Origin: Harmonia axyridis
Taxonomy: Eukaryota > Arthropoda > Insecta > Coleoptera > Coccinellidae
Assembly (NCBI RefSeq): GCF_914767665.1
Contig: NC_059501.1
Location: forward strand, 34,448,501-34,512,500
DNA: 64,000 nucleotides
Reading direction: 5' to 3'
Part shown: in pieces, positions 35,166 to 47,015 of the stretch
Layout of the letters: every line of letters begins with the position of its first letter
Position numbering within the stretch: position 1 is the stretch's first letter
Program-made: the position numbers and the translations under genes
The notes under the pieces: model-generated
What the model was told of the DNA's origin: nothing
Seen by the model: the letters and a program-made list of their open reading frames with translations, nothing else
Databases searched by the model: none

Positions 35166-35834
35166 TGATATGATTTCTATCAGTTATTTTGAAAAATTTT
35201 GAGATTTTGCTGGGTTCTAGTCACACAATATAAATTTTGAGTATTTAAATTAAGAATTATAATTTTTTTTTTATAAACAACAATAAGCATAACCTACTCA
35301 ACTAATTACTTATCTTTTATTGTTTGTTATTCAATGTCCTTTTGAATTATGTCAAATCTTCCCTTAAAAATTCCAATATATTCAGAAATTCATCCAAATT
35401 TTATCTTCTTTGTTCTGCCTCCAATCAAACTTATAATATACTTCAGGTTCCAGATTTTTATTATATAATTATTTATTTACTTCCTTCAATTTTCTTCAAT
35501 TTCACACAACCTTCTAACTTCTGCTCTCCGGTTTTTTAACAATTCTTATTCGCGTAATTCTTATGCTTTCAAGTCCGTAACTTTCTACATCTGCCTTTTT
35601 TTTTATTTTTCTTATTGTCAAACGACGTCAGCTCAAGTGGGCATTGGATAACAAACAGTACCTATAGATAAGATTAGTTTAGATAAGTAATTAGGTAGGT
35701 AAGTTTCGTGTATTGTTGTTTATTCAAAAAAAAATATATAATTCTTAATTAGAATTCTCAAAATTTATATTGTGTGACTGGAACCCAGCCCATCTCTTAA
35801 AATTTTTCGAAATAACTGATAGAAATCATATCAT
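35166..35834. repeat. Fold-back element with ~145-bp inverted arms
   Basis: The left arm 35166-35313 (TGATTTCTATCAGTTATTTT, CTAGTCACACAATATAAATT, CAACTAATTACTTATC) pairs with the right arm about 35682-35834 (AGATAAGTAATTAGGTAG, TTTATATTGTGTGACTGG, AATAACTGATAGAAATCA). About 370 bp lie between the arms. No transposase remnant was recognised. Confidence 0.75.
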
Positions 35835-37759
35835 CTATCCTAAGATTTCAAATTTCGATCGAATTAAAATATGAACCATAATAGGAAGGAATCATTACGA
35901 TGATATCCAACTGTCTGTTGGATATAAAATGCGTAACTATTAATACTAATTCCCATTCATCTATCTGTGATGGTGAGTTAATGCAATTTGTGACGGTCTG
36001 ATGGTCATATTAGAAGATTTCATTGTTGCCATTTCAGCCTGCCACTGCTGTCATACCATTGTTACGCCGTCAATCAAATACGAGCTCGACTTTTTCACTT
36101 GTCGACGATGGGAGGAATAAGTCATCCATGCGAGAGAAGTGTTGCAAATCTGCAAAAATGGAAGCATTTCAAAGAGGGACAAAGCGAATATCTACAAAGA
36201 AGTAATCAACATTTAAAAATTGATTTCAACATAAAACGATCATCATAGCAGAATGTGAGCGATTTGATAAGGATGCCAAAATATTCACTCAATCAATCTT
36301 TGTTTTAAATCAAACAGCAGAGAACAATAAATTGTCAAATAATTTCGACGAATAGAATTAATTCCAGTTCATGCAGTTACAGTCACAGAAAGTATAATTT
36401 GATTCAATATTAGCTAGGAAAAAAGTGCGAACGTCGTAGATTTTGAGTGCTTGTTCTTTCATGCCCCTCTGAAGCACTTGAAAACCATATAACTGTATAA
36501 AGAACTGATTTATTATGATGTCATAGTGGTCGGTTAGTTTATCCATATGAGGGGTTCTGATCATGAAATCCTCTATCGATTGACATGAGCTTTCGAAGGA
36601 TTATTTTCAATATTCAAATTACATTTCTTTCCCAACATAGTCACTTGTATTGTTACAGAAATATTGGCCAATGTTTTTTGATATCCGGCCTAAATTTTAT
36701 CTGTGACGCAATCAACATAAAATTTTTAAGAGAACTTGAAATTCTCATTTTATATACATATATATATATTTACGAAAATTCAGAATAGCTTACATCTTTT
36801 TTCATGGAAATATGATTTTTTTTGCTTGAATTTTTTATAGTTTGTATGAAGAGATCAGCATGAAATTTTGCATGAATCTCGATATTGTTATTTCAAAAAA
36901 TACACGCAAAACTACATACCTACCAACTGGATCAGTTGTCACGAATATATCGGGTATAATTTTTTCGATATACATTTTGAATTTCCTATGGCTCTGGTGA
37001 AGCAGTCAGAATTATATTTGACTTGAAAGTTTTATCTCAATCGACTAACTAGTTTTACTGCTATGAGCAAAGCAAGATTTCAGGCGAATGACTAGTTAAA
37101 TTTTGTCATTTAAAGAACACCTTAAAAATCGACATAATCGAATTTGAGAATCCATTCATCATCAATGAGTCGGACCTAATCGTTTGAGACTATGTCCGAC
37201 TAAAAAATCGAAAATTAAATACTGTTGATAGTTTCATCAGAACCATAGAAACCATAGCAAATTCAAGCAGAATATCGAGAAAATCTAATATTTTAGTGAC
37301 AGCAACTAAAGAGAAAAAAAAAATTTCAAGCACTAAACCTACAAAAATTCATTTTTGTTATCGCGTTATCAGAATCATAGAAAAAACGAGCAATAATCGT
37401 AACATTATTAGATCGGAATAACACAAAATTGTCAATTGTTTGTTGTTAGAGCTGATTTAAATAAACTTCAGCTGTTATGCTTTGGCTCTAAGTAAAAAAA
37501 AAAGCTGGTGAGCTCTATCTATGCCTGAATTGAAACTCACTACATTCCCTACAGAAATTCTCCCTATGACTTTATCTCTAAAACAACAATTTCTATAGAA
37601 ACAAATCGACCTCCATTTATTTTAATGTGATTGCAAGTGGGATATAACAAGTTAGGTTTTCACGGCAGTTTGGATATTACGATCATAATTTTTACAAATT
37701 TGATTGAACTGCTTCTTTTACAATGAGATTTGATCATGTAGTCGACGGAAAAAATTCGT
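35835..37759. other. Intergenic, nothing recognised
   Basis: AT-rich. A 60-codon frame at 36023-36205 has no known domain. No support for a gene. Confidence 0.4.
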
Positions 37760-38420
37760 CTATACAGAAACTGACAAAGCATTGCTAGATTGGTTCAAAC
37801 GAAAAAGGATTCAAAACGTGCCAATTTGCGGCCCGATGTTGAAGAATAAAGAAGAAGATTTTTACAGACTTTTGTAATTTGATAACGAAAACGTGTCCTC
37901 TTCTAAAAGCTGGATAGATTGCTTCACCAGAAGTTACTGTATAACTTCAGGTAAAATGCATAGAAAAGCTGCAAGTGCTTCAATTGAAAGTGGACATGAT
38001 TGGTTGAATAATATCTGGCCCGACATTAGAAATAAACATTCCAATGATGACATTTTCAACTCTAAAATTTAGAACTGAAACAACCTGATCAACCGGCAGA
38101 TTTTCGAAAAAGAATTTCAAATCTATGAAAGCATGGATGAGTCTTTGGATGTTTGTGAATATTTATATAATTATATGATCCCGAAATCGCCCTATCTGTA
38201 AAAACAAATTATAACACATCAAAAAACGATCACAAATCTTCAGATGAAGAAATATACTAATATTTATCTGCATCTCAAATCGTTTAATGCAATGAAAACG
38301 ATATCCGCCTATTGGAACTGAGTGAGCATGAAGACATCACTCGAGAAAAATTTCATGGTCTTCAGAAAGAAAGAGATCCATCCTTTCTGAATATAAAAAA
38401 CTCATACAAAAGCAAATCAC
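37760..38420 (+). pseudogene. Decayed Tigger/pogo-type transposase (CENP-B-like HTH)
   Basis: In broken frames: ETDKALLDWFKRKR, QNVPICGPMLKNKEEDFYRL, SSSKSWIDCFTRSYCITSGK and HRKAASASIESGHDW. This is the second helix-turn-helix of CENP-B/pogo-type transposases. A C-terminal piece follows near 38270-38390 (ASQIV, then LLELSEHEDITREKFHGLQK). The central DDE domain is largely missing and stops are present, so it is a relic. Confidence 0.72.
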
Positions 38421-38683
38421 AGACTATTTTGTTTAAATTCAGTGAGTTGTGTGATGGTATAACTTTCGTATTACTTACATATTATTATTATCCTCATTCC
38501 TCAGCGTTAATATTTTTGTGAATGAAAATTTACAATAAAGAATGTTTTGATCTATTTTTATATTCCCAAATTATATTTTGAGTTTTATTATTGAAATTTG
38601 ATATTACAAAAAATTGTATAGTGTGAACAAAATAGATATTACGAGCCCTCTCGTAATAACAGAATGCGAATTAGTGCGAGCTC

Positions 38684-38919
38684 CATGGGCGCCCGCAGAA
38701 ATTTTTCTCAGGGGAGGCAAAATGAAAATTATTGAAAAACGATAAGGCATCCATGATTGTCATTGAAAACCGGAAAATTGTTGTGAATCCATTACTTTCC
38801 GTTTTTCCTTGCCCTTTGGATTGAGAAGGTTATAGTGAGGGTGTTGTGCTGAAAAATGAGGCAATCAAAATCTCAGGGGGGGCCATGGCCCCCCTGGCCC
38901 TCCCCTGCGGGCGTCCATG
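38684..38919. mobile_element. 236-bp non-autonomous element with 8-bp target duplication
   Basis: It starts CATGGGCGCCCGCAG and ends with CTGCGGGCGTCCATG, a 15-bp inverted repeat with one mismatch. It is flanked by a perfect GCGAGCTC at 38676-38683 and 38920-38927. The element is GC-rich compared with its surroundings and contains a GGGGGGGCC/GGCCCCCC self-complementary part. An 8-bp duplication fits hAT or P superfamily mobilisation; CATG ends lean toward P-type, but this is not settled. Confidence 0.8.
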
Positions 38920-38927
38920 GCGAGCTC

Positions 38928-40400
38928 CTTCATAATTCCCGAGCTCTGCAATATATGCATATAACGATCAATTTTTTTTTCCCGTCTCAAATTTCGAAAA
39001 TAACCGAATTGTGATGAAGTGATAAAGCGATCTGCTCAGGAAACATAAGTTCACAAATGGGGAAACCCACAAGAAAGAACATATGGTGCATTTACTGTGC
39101 AAAATACATATAACTTATTTCTTCCATAAGCAATTTTGCCTTGAATTCTGCCGACGAAAAAAACAAATGCTAAAGATTCACTCCATAGCAAAAAAAGTTT
39201 CTATCTTTTTAACTAATTCGAAAATACTTTATACGGCACATTTTTACACTGTTTCTCTTTCAAGAGAAATTATTGAAACGATCTCAATATGAACTCGTAT
39301 GATATCTATTAAAATCTGCAGCGTTTGAAAAAGTAACTTTCTTAATTTTTTTGGGAATGACATAATCTATGTATACGAGTAGCTTTGGAATTAAATGAAT
39401 ATGACAATTCGAGTAGAAATTCATTTTTATTTTCTTTCATCAATAATTTCAATCAATTAATCAATAAAATAGGCGATCAATTATTTTTATGATAAAGTTT
39501 CATAACATAATATGTATATGAATATTTCATACCCCTAATAATAGGATAATTATTCATCGAAGTGGTTTTATTTGAGTTTGTGTGCCTGAAATTATCATTA
39601 AATGTTATTTCTAATCACTTCATCCTTTTTCGATTATCCATGCAGTTCGAAAATGATAGAATAGGGTGCACGATAATAGAATAAATGAAATAATTCATAT
39701 TTTATTGGAGACGCAAGAATAAACTAACTGTCGAACTTTCTTTTCTCAAAATATTCATTTCAGCTGCTACGTAGGGACCCATTAACTTCATTAACTAGTA
39801 ACTATTATAGTAAGTATAAAACATCAGATGAATCAGTTGTTATCTACGTTACAAGGAAGTGAAAAATAGTGAAACATATCGACTGTTGAGTGTTGATATA
39901 GGTATATTTATGTTCATGTGTAAATTTTCGGAAATTACAATGCAATTTGGGACTAATTTTAATTAAAACCCAAACGATGAAAAATATTTATTCAAGTGAT
40001 TACATTAGCTAACATGTCCGTAGTCGAAACCTAAATGATCAAATTTTTTTAATTCATTTTTTTTTAAATTTACATTCCGATAATCCACGTTCAATAATAA
40101 CAGATAAAATTTCAAATATTCCTCCGTTATTTTGATATTTGAGAAAATTTCAAATAGTCCATATACAGGGTGTATCTCAATAACACCGAAAGAATGTAAG
40201 TAAGGGGTGCTCCCGTGATGAAAATTAAGGTGGGTATTTAGTATAGAATTTTTTGAAAAATTTCCCCCCGAAAAAGTTAGACCCCTTCGAAGATTAACAA
40301 AAACAATTGTTTTCTTTTTTATTTTCCATGTTTATTGAGCTGAAGGCACGAAACTTGGTAAATATTAGAGAGAGAGAGAAAGTATATTTATTGCTTAGCA
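38928..40400. other. Intergenic, nothing firm
   Basis: AT-rich. A TACAGGGTGTATCTC motif at 40164 starts a GC-richer repeat-like stretch to about 40290 whose other end was not found. A short (AG)n run is near 40367-40382. Confidence 0.4.
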
Positions 40401-41225
40401 AATGGCTAACGACTTGCGTCTTTCTGCCCGTGTGAATTGCATTTTGTACAATATTACGGATGGTAAAATAACTAAGATATTCTGTTTGACAAAAAACAAA
40501 ATAAGAAGAAATGTATGTGTTTACACAAAAAAGGTATTTCAATGTGCTAACAGCTACAGTGTTTCTGAGAAGTCCTTTATTACATCCATTAGTGGTTTAG
40601 TTGGGTACTTTCGTCTGTGTTGTCTGCTATCATTTTCTTGTATCGTGTTGCATTGTAGGATTTGTAGGTTGTGGGGGTTGTTCACAAATTTCTTCCCTAA
40701 TGTTCTGAATCTACTCAATATTGGTTCTATCTTAGTTTTTTCATACAGTAGGGTGTTGGGTGGGTTAAAGAGTGGGTTTTCTGGATGACGTATCTTGCTC
40801 AAAGTTCTCATACTACTGCGTTCTGGCACTTCGATGTTGTTCAGGGTGAGTCTTCTAGCGTTGCTATACAAAAGATGTCCATATTCAAGCATTGGTCTAC
40901 ATATAGTCTTAGATATTTTAGAGGCTGTTTCGGTGTTTATGCCACGATTTTTGTATGTGAGAGACCTAAAGTGCTTTGATCTAGCAATTATTTCTTTCTT
41001 TTTCTTGTAGGAATGTGTTTTTAAGTTTATTTTATTATCAAGAGTAATTTCTAGGTATTTAGCATGTTGTGTTGGTTTTATATTCTGTTGGAGCATATTT
41101 ATCCTTGGTGACATGTTTGATAGATTGTGACCAAAGTATAAGTTTGGATTTCTCCGGGTTTGGCAGGATTCTCCATTTTTTCAGGTAAATATTATTTTTC
41201 AATAAAACTACGTATTTATAAATTT
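40395..41225 (-). pseudogene. 3' fragment of a LINE reverse transcriptase (5'-truncated)
   Basis: Two minus-strand frames join by a frameshift near 41080. The first (about 41085-41210) reads NNIYLKKWRILPNPEKSKLI. The second (40554-41114) reads HAKYLEITLDNKINLKTH, ICRPMLEYGHLLYSNA and a tail to ISKDF-like text (VIKDFSETL). These are the region after the YADD box of jockey/CR1-like elements. The left end (AAGCAATAAATATA on the minus strand, about 40385-40400) looks like the 3' end. The upstream reverse transcriptase and endonuclease are absent. Confidence 0.78.
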
Positions 41226-41484
41226 TTTCAATCGTGAAATATGCTTGCAAGGAGTTGAAATATTCAAACCCTAAAATATTTTTTGTTATAACTTTTTTAT
41301 GGATGAAAATTTTCCTTCAAAAAAACATCGCTGAAAAATCCAATTTATTTACTAACATTTTTATCTTCACAAGTTCAATTGAAAACTTGAACATTCACGA
41401 GAAAAACATAATATATTGCAAGCTCACATAAAATAGAACTTTATTGAACAAGTACCAACCAAATTATTATACTAAGCTAAGGGC

Positions 41485-42483
41485 CAGGGCCGCCACCAGA
41501 CATTTTGGCGCCCCGGCAAAATAAAATTTCGCCCCCCTGCTTTGTAGTCCAGTCAATTTATGCTCACAAGGGCCTCTAACGGGAAAGTTTTGAGGTTGTT
41601 TTGATTTTTTCGATTTTAGATGTTTTTTTGGGGTGCTGAATCCGAATCTGAGGTTTGCCACCAAAATTTCTCGACGGAACATTGAAAAAATGCAAAGAAA
41701 GGTAAAAAAGTGCCATTAATAATGAATTAAAGTTCCGCCACGAAATTTCGGTCGCAAACCTCAGATTCTTACCCCAAGAAATATATTGAATCGAAGAAAT
41801 CAAAACTACCCCTAACTTCTCTGTGAAAAACAGATATTGAGTTAACTAATTTATCCGAGAATTTAGCTGAAGTTTCTTTGAAGGAGCCTCTGTTATTCTT
41901 CTAAGGCATCTTTTCAATTCATGAAATTGTATTTTTCAACTTAAAATCACCTCCTCAAATGTATCAGAGAACATTTTGTCGATTTAATCAAAAAACGTCC
42001 TGCATTGTTGTTTGAAAGTACGACGCTCTATAAGTCTATTACTATAGACTTATAGTACGAAAGTACGACGCTCTATAAGTCTATTACTATAGACTTATAG
42101 AGCGTCGTACTTTCAAACAACAATGCAGGACGTTTTTTGATTAAATCGACAAAATGTTCTCTGATACATTTGAGGAGGTGATTTTAAGTTGAGAAATACA
42201 ATTTCATAAATTGAAAAGATGCCTTAGAAGAATAACAGAGGCTCCTTCAAAGAAACTTCAGCTAAATTCACATTTACTTTTAGTTTTTTTACTAAAAAAC
42301 TAAAAGTAAATGTGAATTTTAGTACCTCTTTCTATTTACATAACTATAGTTTAAAATTGGCTCTGGGCAATTTTAATATTTTACTAAAAAGAGTGGTATT
42401 TTCACTAAGAAAACATGTTTGTGTCAAAAAGAAGGTCTTGCGCACCTACAATTTGGCGCCCCGGCAACATGTCGGCGGCCTTG
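41485..42483. mobile_element. 999-bp hAT-like non-autonomous element with internal palindrome
   Basis: The ends are CAGGGCCGCC (41485) and GGCGGCCTTG (ends 42483), with 9 of 10 bases inverted. They are flanked by a perfect CTAAGGGC at 41477-41484 and 42484-42491. CAGGG-type ends and an 8-bp duplication are typical of hAT elements. Inside, 41870-42050 and 42070-42275 form an almost perfect inverted repeat (for example TTTTCAATTCATGAAATTG, GCATTGTTGTTTGAAAGT). Around the centre, CTATAAGTCTATTACTATAG occurs twice. A truncated relative lies at 26597-26910. Confidence 0.85.
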
Positions 42484-42491
42484 CTAAGGGC

Positions 42492-44399
42492 CTGTTTCGC
42501 TACTTGCTATTAAAGTTCCGAATATACAGCCAGCGGATACTAAATAACAGTCTGGGATCCAAAAATATTATAACAAATACCCCCCTTAATTTTGATCACA
42601 GAATCACTTCTTACATTTTTCCGGTGTAATTCAAATACACCTGTATAGTAAAGGTTAAAAAAATGAAACCCTCATATCGATAAATGATAAAATTATTTCT
42701 TCAACTGCAGTTGTCTCGATGGAGTTTTGATGGGATATATTTTCTGTTTAATGCTCTGCATTATTGAAACTGGTTGTTAGAATACAATAGTGAACATCAC
42801 ATAAAGTACCTCTATTAAAACCATCGTTAGCATATTCTGTCATAAATTAGGATACTATTGTATTAATTTTAATTGAAGCACAATCATAAACCCATGGTTA
42901 ATAATGACTGTGCTCTCAATTAATGAATATTTGATAAGAACAAGGAAGAATATTAGAATTATCGAGTTGTCATCCATCGATTTAAGTAGGTATAACTCTT
43001 CTTGTTGGGTGGTTGAATAGATATAAGACAGTTCTGACATTTTAATATGAAAGAAGTGATGCAGTTTCACCCTAATAATCTACTTATTTTCTGAAAAGAA
43101 GGAATATCTTGTTAGAATTTTAGAGAATGTTTTATTCATGTGAATTCAGATATAAAAATAAAATTGTAGTTTGGGAAAATATATTCAAATTTTATTATTA
43201 TTTGCATAACATTTTAATAAGGCTGTTCAGTCCCTGAACGTCTGGATAATTTCTAGGCATAAGTCATTTATGAAGATATTGGCTTAATTTAATCGAACAT
43301 TTTCGATTTTCTTATATTTTATTTATAGTTCTTAATAGCTTTTCTATAGTCGATACATTATAAAGAGTTTCAAGATTATCCATTCATTCTGAGAAACTTT
43401 GTATATAAAATAATCATGTCAAGCTTCGGACAAAAAAGTCCATGCGCCAATTACGCCCTTGGAGACCACATATACCAATAGACAGTTATATAGTCTTCTC
43501 ATCAAGAGTGCAATCGGCGAATTGATGAAAGAACATTCAAAAGATCCTTACTTCATGTCAGTGTTATCCTCATTTTTATTTATTTGGGAACTATTTCTCT
43601 GATGGTAAAATTTAAAAACAGATCCAATTAGAGTATGAAATTTTATAGGTACTACGCAAAATATGATTTGGTATAATTTCAGAACCACATAGAAAGTGTT
43701 TCTCAAAATATTTCAAAGGCTAATTTTGATGTTCACCTGATTGAAATAAAAGAAGAGAAATCCAAAATAGTTTTTATTATCTGTTCAAATAATTTCGAAA
43801 TTTAAGGAGATTAGCCTCAATACACTATTAGAACATGATATATACTGTTTGCTACCTATAACGGTAAATTTTCATCTGAAGACTTTTTACCTTAATCGGA
43901 TTGAAAAATGAATAAGATCTTAGGAACCACAGGATATTTTTCGAGATCATCGGAACAGAACGAGATAATTGAAATACGATGAATATAATCGATAGTTCGA
44001 GGATTCTGAATGGCGTCCGTATTACTCTTCATTGGTTATTCATAGCCTCATTTGATCCGGCAGATAATTCATGTTCATATCAGCAGATATGTCTACCTCT
44101 TGTTGAACGTGTAGCTGAATGCATAATTCCCCCGAAGATTTCGGTAGCAGCGGATACTCTCAAGCTGTGGAATATATTAGGTACTTCTGTTGAAGACGTT
44201 TCTCTTTGGACTCATGCATAACAATGAGCGCGTTTGTTATTGCTTAATGCCGTTGATCAAGCAGACAGTACAGGTTTCGGAAGAACCAATTTTATTGTAG
44301 GAAATTAAAAGAGAGATACGGCTCTGACTTTTCATCAACATAAGAAGAAATTTGTGATTAATTAATAAATAATAATAATTAATTAATACAAAAAAAAAA
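42492..44399. other. Intergenic, one unassigned open frame
   Basis: AT-rich. The frame 43979-44221 (+, 80 codons) has a protein-like composition (DPADNSCSYQQICLPLVERV, AECIIPPKISVAADTLKLWN), but I do not recognise it and it lacks clear splice context. The part 43440-43560 shares CCTTGGAGACCACA with 18484-18560. Confidence 0.35.
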
Positions 44400-45145
44400 A
44401 ATTATGTGGCTCCCTTGTACTATCAACTTTTAACTTTGGTGACGTGATTTATGGGGAATGCAATAGCCAGGGCGAGAATTCAGCGTGTCCAGAATTCATG
44501 TCTCAGATTTATATTCGGCATAAGAAAATTCGACAGAATCTCTCACAAACTTAAAGAAATAGGTTGGTTGAACATGAATTTCCGCCGAAAATTACACTCA
44601 GCCTGCTTCTATCACAACATTGTGTTGAATAAAAGTGCGAACTATCTTCATAGAAAAATATTATATAGAAGTCATGTCCATAATATAAATATAAGAAATA
44701 GAGGTCTTATAACACCACCTATTCATAGAACGACCTTTTTCGAAAGGAGTTTCACCTACAACATCGCAAAAGTTTATAATCCTATTCCATACACCTTCAA
44801 GACATTGAACATAAAAGCATTTAAAAATAAAATGTTTGAATTATACTTGAAAGAACAGAACGAGCACTAGTTCTTCTATTTTCTTGCACATTATCTAACT
44901 GACTCCATTAGTGAACGCAGAACGCCTATGAAAAAAGTGTGAAAAAGCAAATCAAAAGTATTTTTTGTTTTCTTATTTATTATTTTTTTCTGTAAGGGTT
45001 GAATAGAGCAAAATATGCATAAGCATAACTGGACTCCGCCTTTTTTCAGAATAAATCAAATTAGCTAATGACTAAAATAAGATAAGATAAGAATTATTGT
45101 AACTTTTTTGTGAAAATAAAGACATTACTATATTATATTATTATA
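44400..45145 (+). pseudogene. 3' end of a CR1/L2-like LINE (5'-truncated)
   Basis: The open frame 44451-44870 reads RIQRVQNSCLRFIFGIRKFD and LKEIGWLNMNFRRKLHSACF, the C-terminal segment of CR1/L2-like ORF2 proteins. Just upstream, TFNFGDVIYGEC lies in another frame, so a frameshift separates them. The 3' end is TGTGAAAATAAAGACATTA followed by TATTA-type repeats to about 45150. A similar tail occurs at 50715-50745. No reverse transcriptase core remains. Confidence 0.75.
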
Positions 45146-45235
45146 TTAATCAAAATGGATGAATCAATTAAATACTTATGAAAGAAAAATTCAATACTTA
45201 TTTATCCATGTCGTGGTCCGGATTTTACAGCCCTG

Positions 45236-46270
45236 ATTCAATGACTTATGTCAAACAGAACCGTCATCCGAAGCGTCATAGGTTCAGTTGAAAGTTGGCC
45301 ATTTGACAATATGGATTGTTCATTCACTGTGTAAAAATTGTGACAATTTTGTACAAAAACAATGATTCTGTAGTATGTTTCGTGCATTACAAGCAGAAAT
45401 TCGAAAATACGATTTTTTTGTTCAACATAGTTGCCTTCGAGGGCGATACAGCGATTATAGCGATCTTTCAACTTTTCGATACCATTTTTGTAGTACGACT
45501 TGTCTTTCGCTTCAAAATAGGCCTCAATGACTTTTTCATTGGCGCTAAATTTCTTTGCAGCGAACATTCTTTTGAGGTCTGAGAACAGAAAAAAGTCGCT
45601 GGGGGCAGATCTGGCGAATACGTTGGATGCAGAAGCAATTCGAAGCCCAATTCATGCAATTTTGCCATTGTTTTCATTGATTAGTGACATGGTGCATTGT
45701 CTTGATGAAACTTCACCTTTTTTTTCTTCAAATGGGAGCCGTTTTTTAACGATTTCATCCTTTAAACAATCCAATAACGCTATATAATAATCACTGTTGG
45801 AGGTAATCAATGAATATTATACCTTGCGCATCCTAGAATACTGATGTCATAACCTTGCCAGCTGACTGTTGTTTTCCCTCGCTTTGGATTCGGTTCATTG
45901 TGTGCAGTCTACTCAGCTGACCGTCGATTGGAGTGAAATGATGGAGCCATGTTCCATCCATTGTCACATATCGACGCAAAATTTCAGGTTTATTGCACTT
46001 AAACAGCTTCAAACACTGCTCAGAATCATTAACACGTTGTTGCTTTTGATCGATTGTGAGCTCGCGCGGCACCCATTTTGCACAAAACTTTCTCATGTAC
46101 AAACATTCGTGAATAATATGTTGTACACGTTCAGATGATATCTTCACAATGTCTGCTATCTGGATCAAATTCACTTTACGACCATTCAAAATTATTTTGT
46201 GAACTTTTTTGATTTTTTCTTTGGTGACAGCACCTTTTGGGCTTTTACTGCGTTCGCCGTCTGAAGCTTT
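45236..46270 (-). pseudogene. Broken mariner transposase
   Basis: Minus strand. The DNA-binding half (45833-46270) reads GAVTKEKIKKVHKIIL, NLIQIADIVKISSERVQHII and LRRYVTMDGTWLHHFTP, with the first catalytic Asp region. The catalytic half is in other frames: QDNAPCHQ (about 45690), LLLHPTYSPDLPPATFF (about 45630) and DKSYYKNGIEKLKDRYN (about 45490). The YSPDL and third-Asp context is typical of mariner. At least two frameshifts separate these parts, and the extreme N terminus is missing. No clear terminal repeats were found. Confidence 0.85.
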
Positions 46271-47007
46271 CTGAGGAAAGACAGAAATTAATTTTTTACA
46301 GTCAATCCTTACTCACCTACTCCTATTCTACCTCTAGTAAGAGTATTCACAGTTACTCTCGGGCAGCCTGTTTACTCAGTAATCCCGCACAATAAAATTA
46401 TTGCTATTTAATGAAAAATACCATTTTTAAAGAACAATGAATTTACTTATATTTTATTGTTTAAAAACTATATTGATTCAATAACATTATTTATGATGTC
46501 TAATAATTGTTTTGGCCTTGTAAATGCAATGAAATCTTGGAAGCATTATCTTCAGAGTATCAATGTGGTCATCGGGAGGCTGAAAACAAAAATCATTATG
46601 AAATTCCTTAAAAAAAAATATAAAACTTCATCCAGAAGATATAAAGCATCAAGTTACATTACGACGTTTAGGTGTTAACAGAAAGAGAGAAAATTAACAA
46701 TATCAAGTTTTTCATTGAATTTTACATACATTTTAATATTCAAAGAAAACGTTCAATATTTTATGCAACAATAATAATAACAACAATAACATTCTAGAGA
46801 ATCTAATGATTATTATTATATTAAATATCAAATTATCCGAGGATAAGTAAATATTTCCTTGTGGGGTAATGAGAAAACCTACTAAGAAGGTAGCTTTCTC
46901 TCCTACACTGATAAGCATATTCAAGTTGTGATTTGATGATATGCGTCCTAAACTCTCTCAGACATTTCCTTTTTTTAAATTTCAGTTCGTAAAGAATTAG
47001 TTACCCT
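46271..47007. other. Intergenic, nothing recognised
   Basis: AT-rich, with an (AAT)n-like stretch near 46770-46790. No gene seen. Confidence 0.4.
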
Positions 47008-47015
47008 ATATCAAC

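Noticed and set aside
36023..36205. 60-codon frame with an arginine-rich composition
   Set aside because: No domain, no conserved context, and too short to separate from chance.
45316..45787. Plus-strand frames at 45316-45582 and 45527-45787
   Set aside because: They are antisense shadows of the broken mariner transposase on the minus strand.
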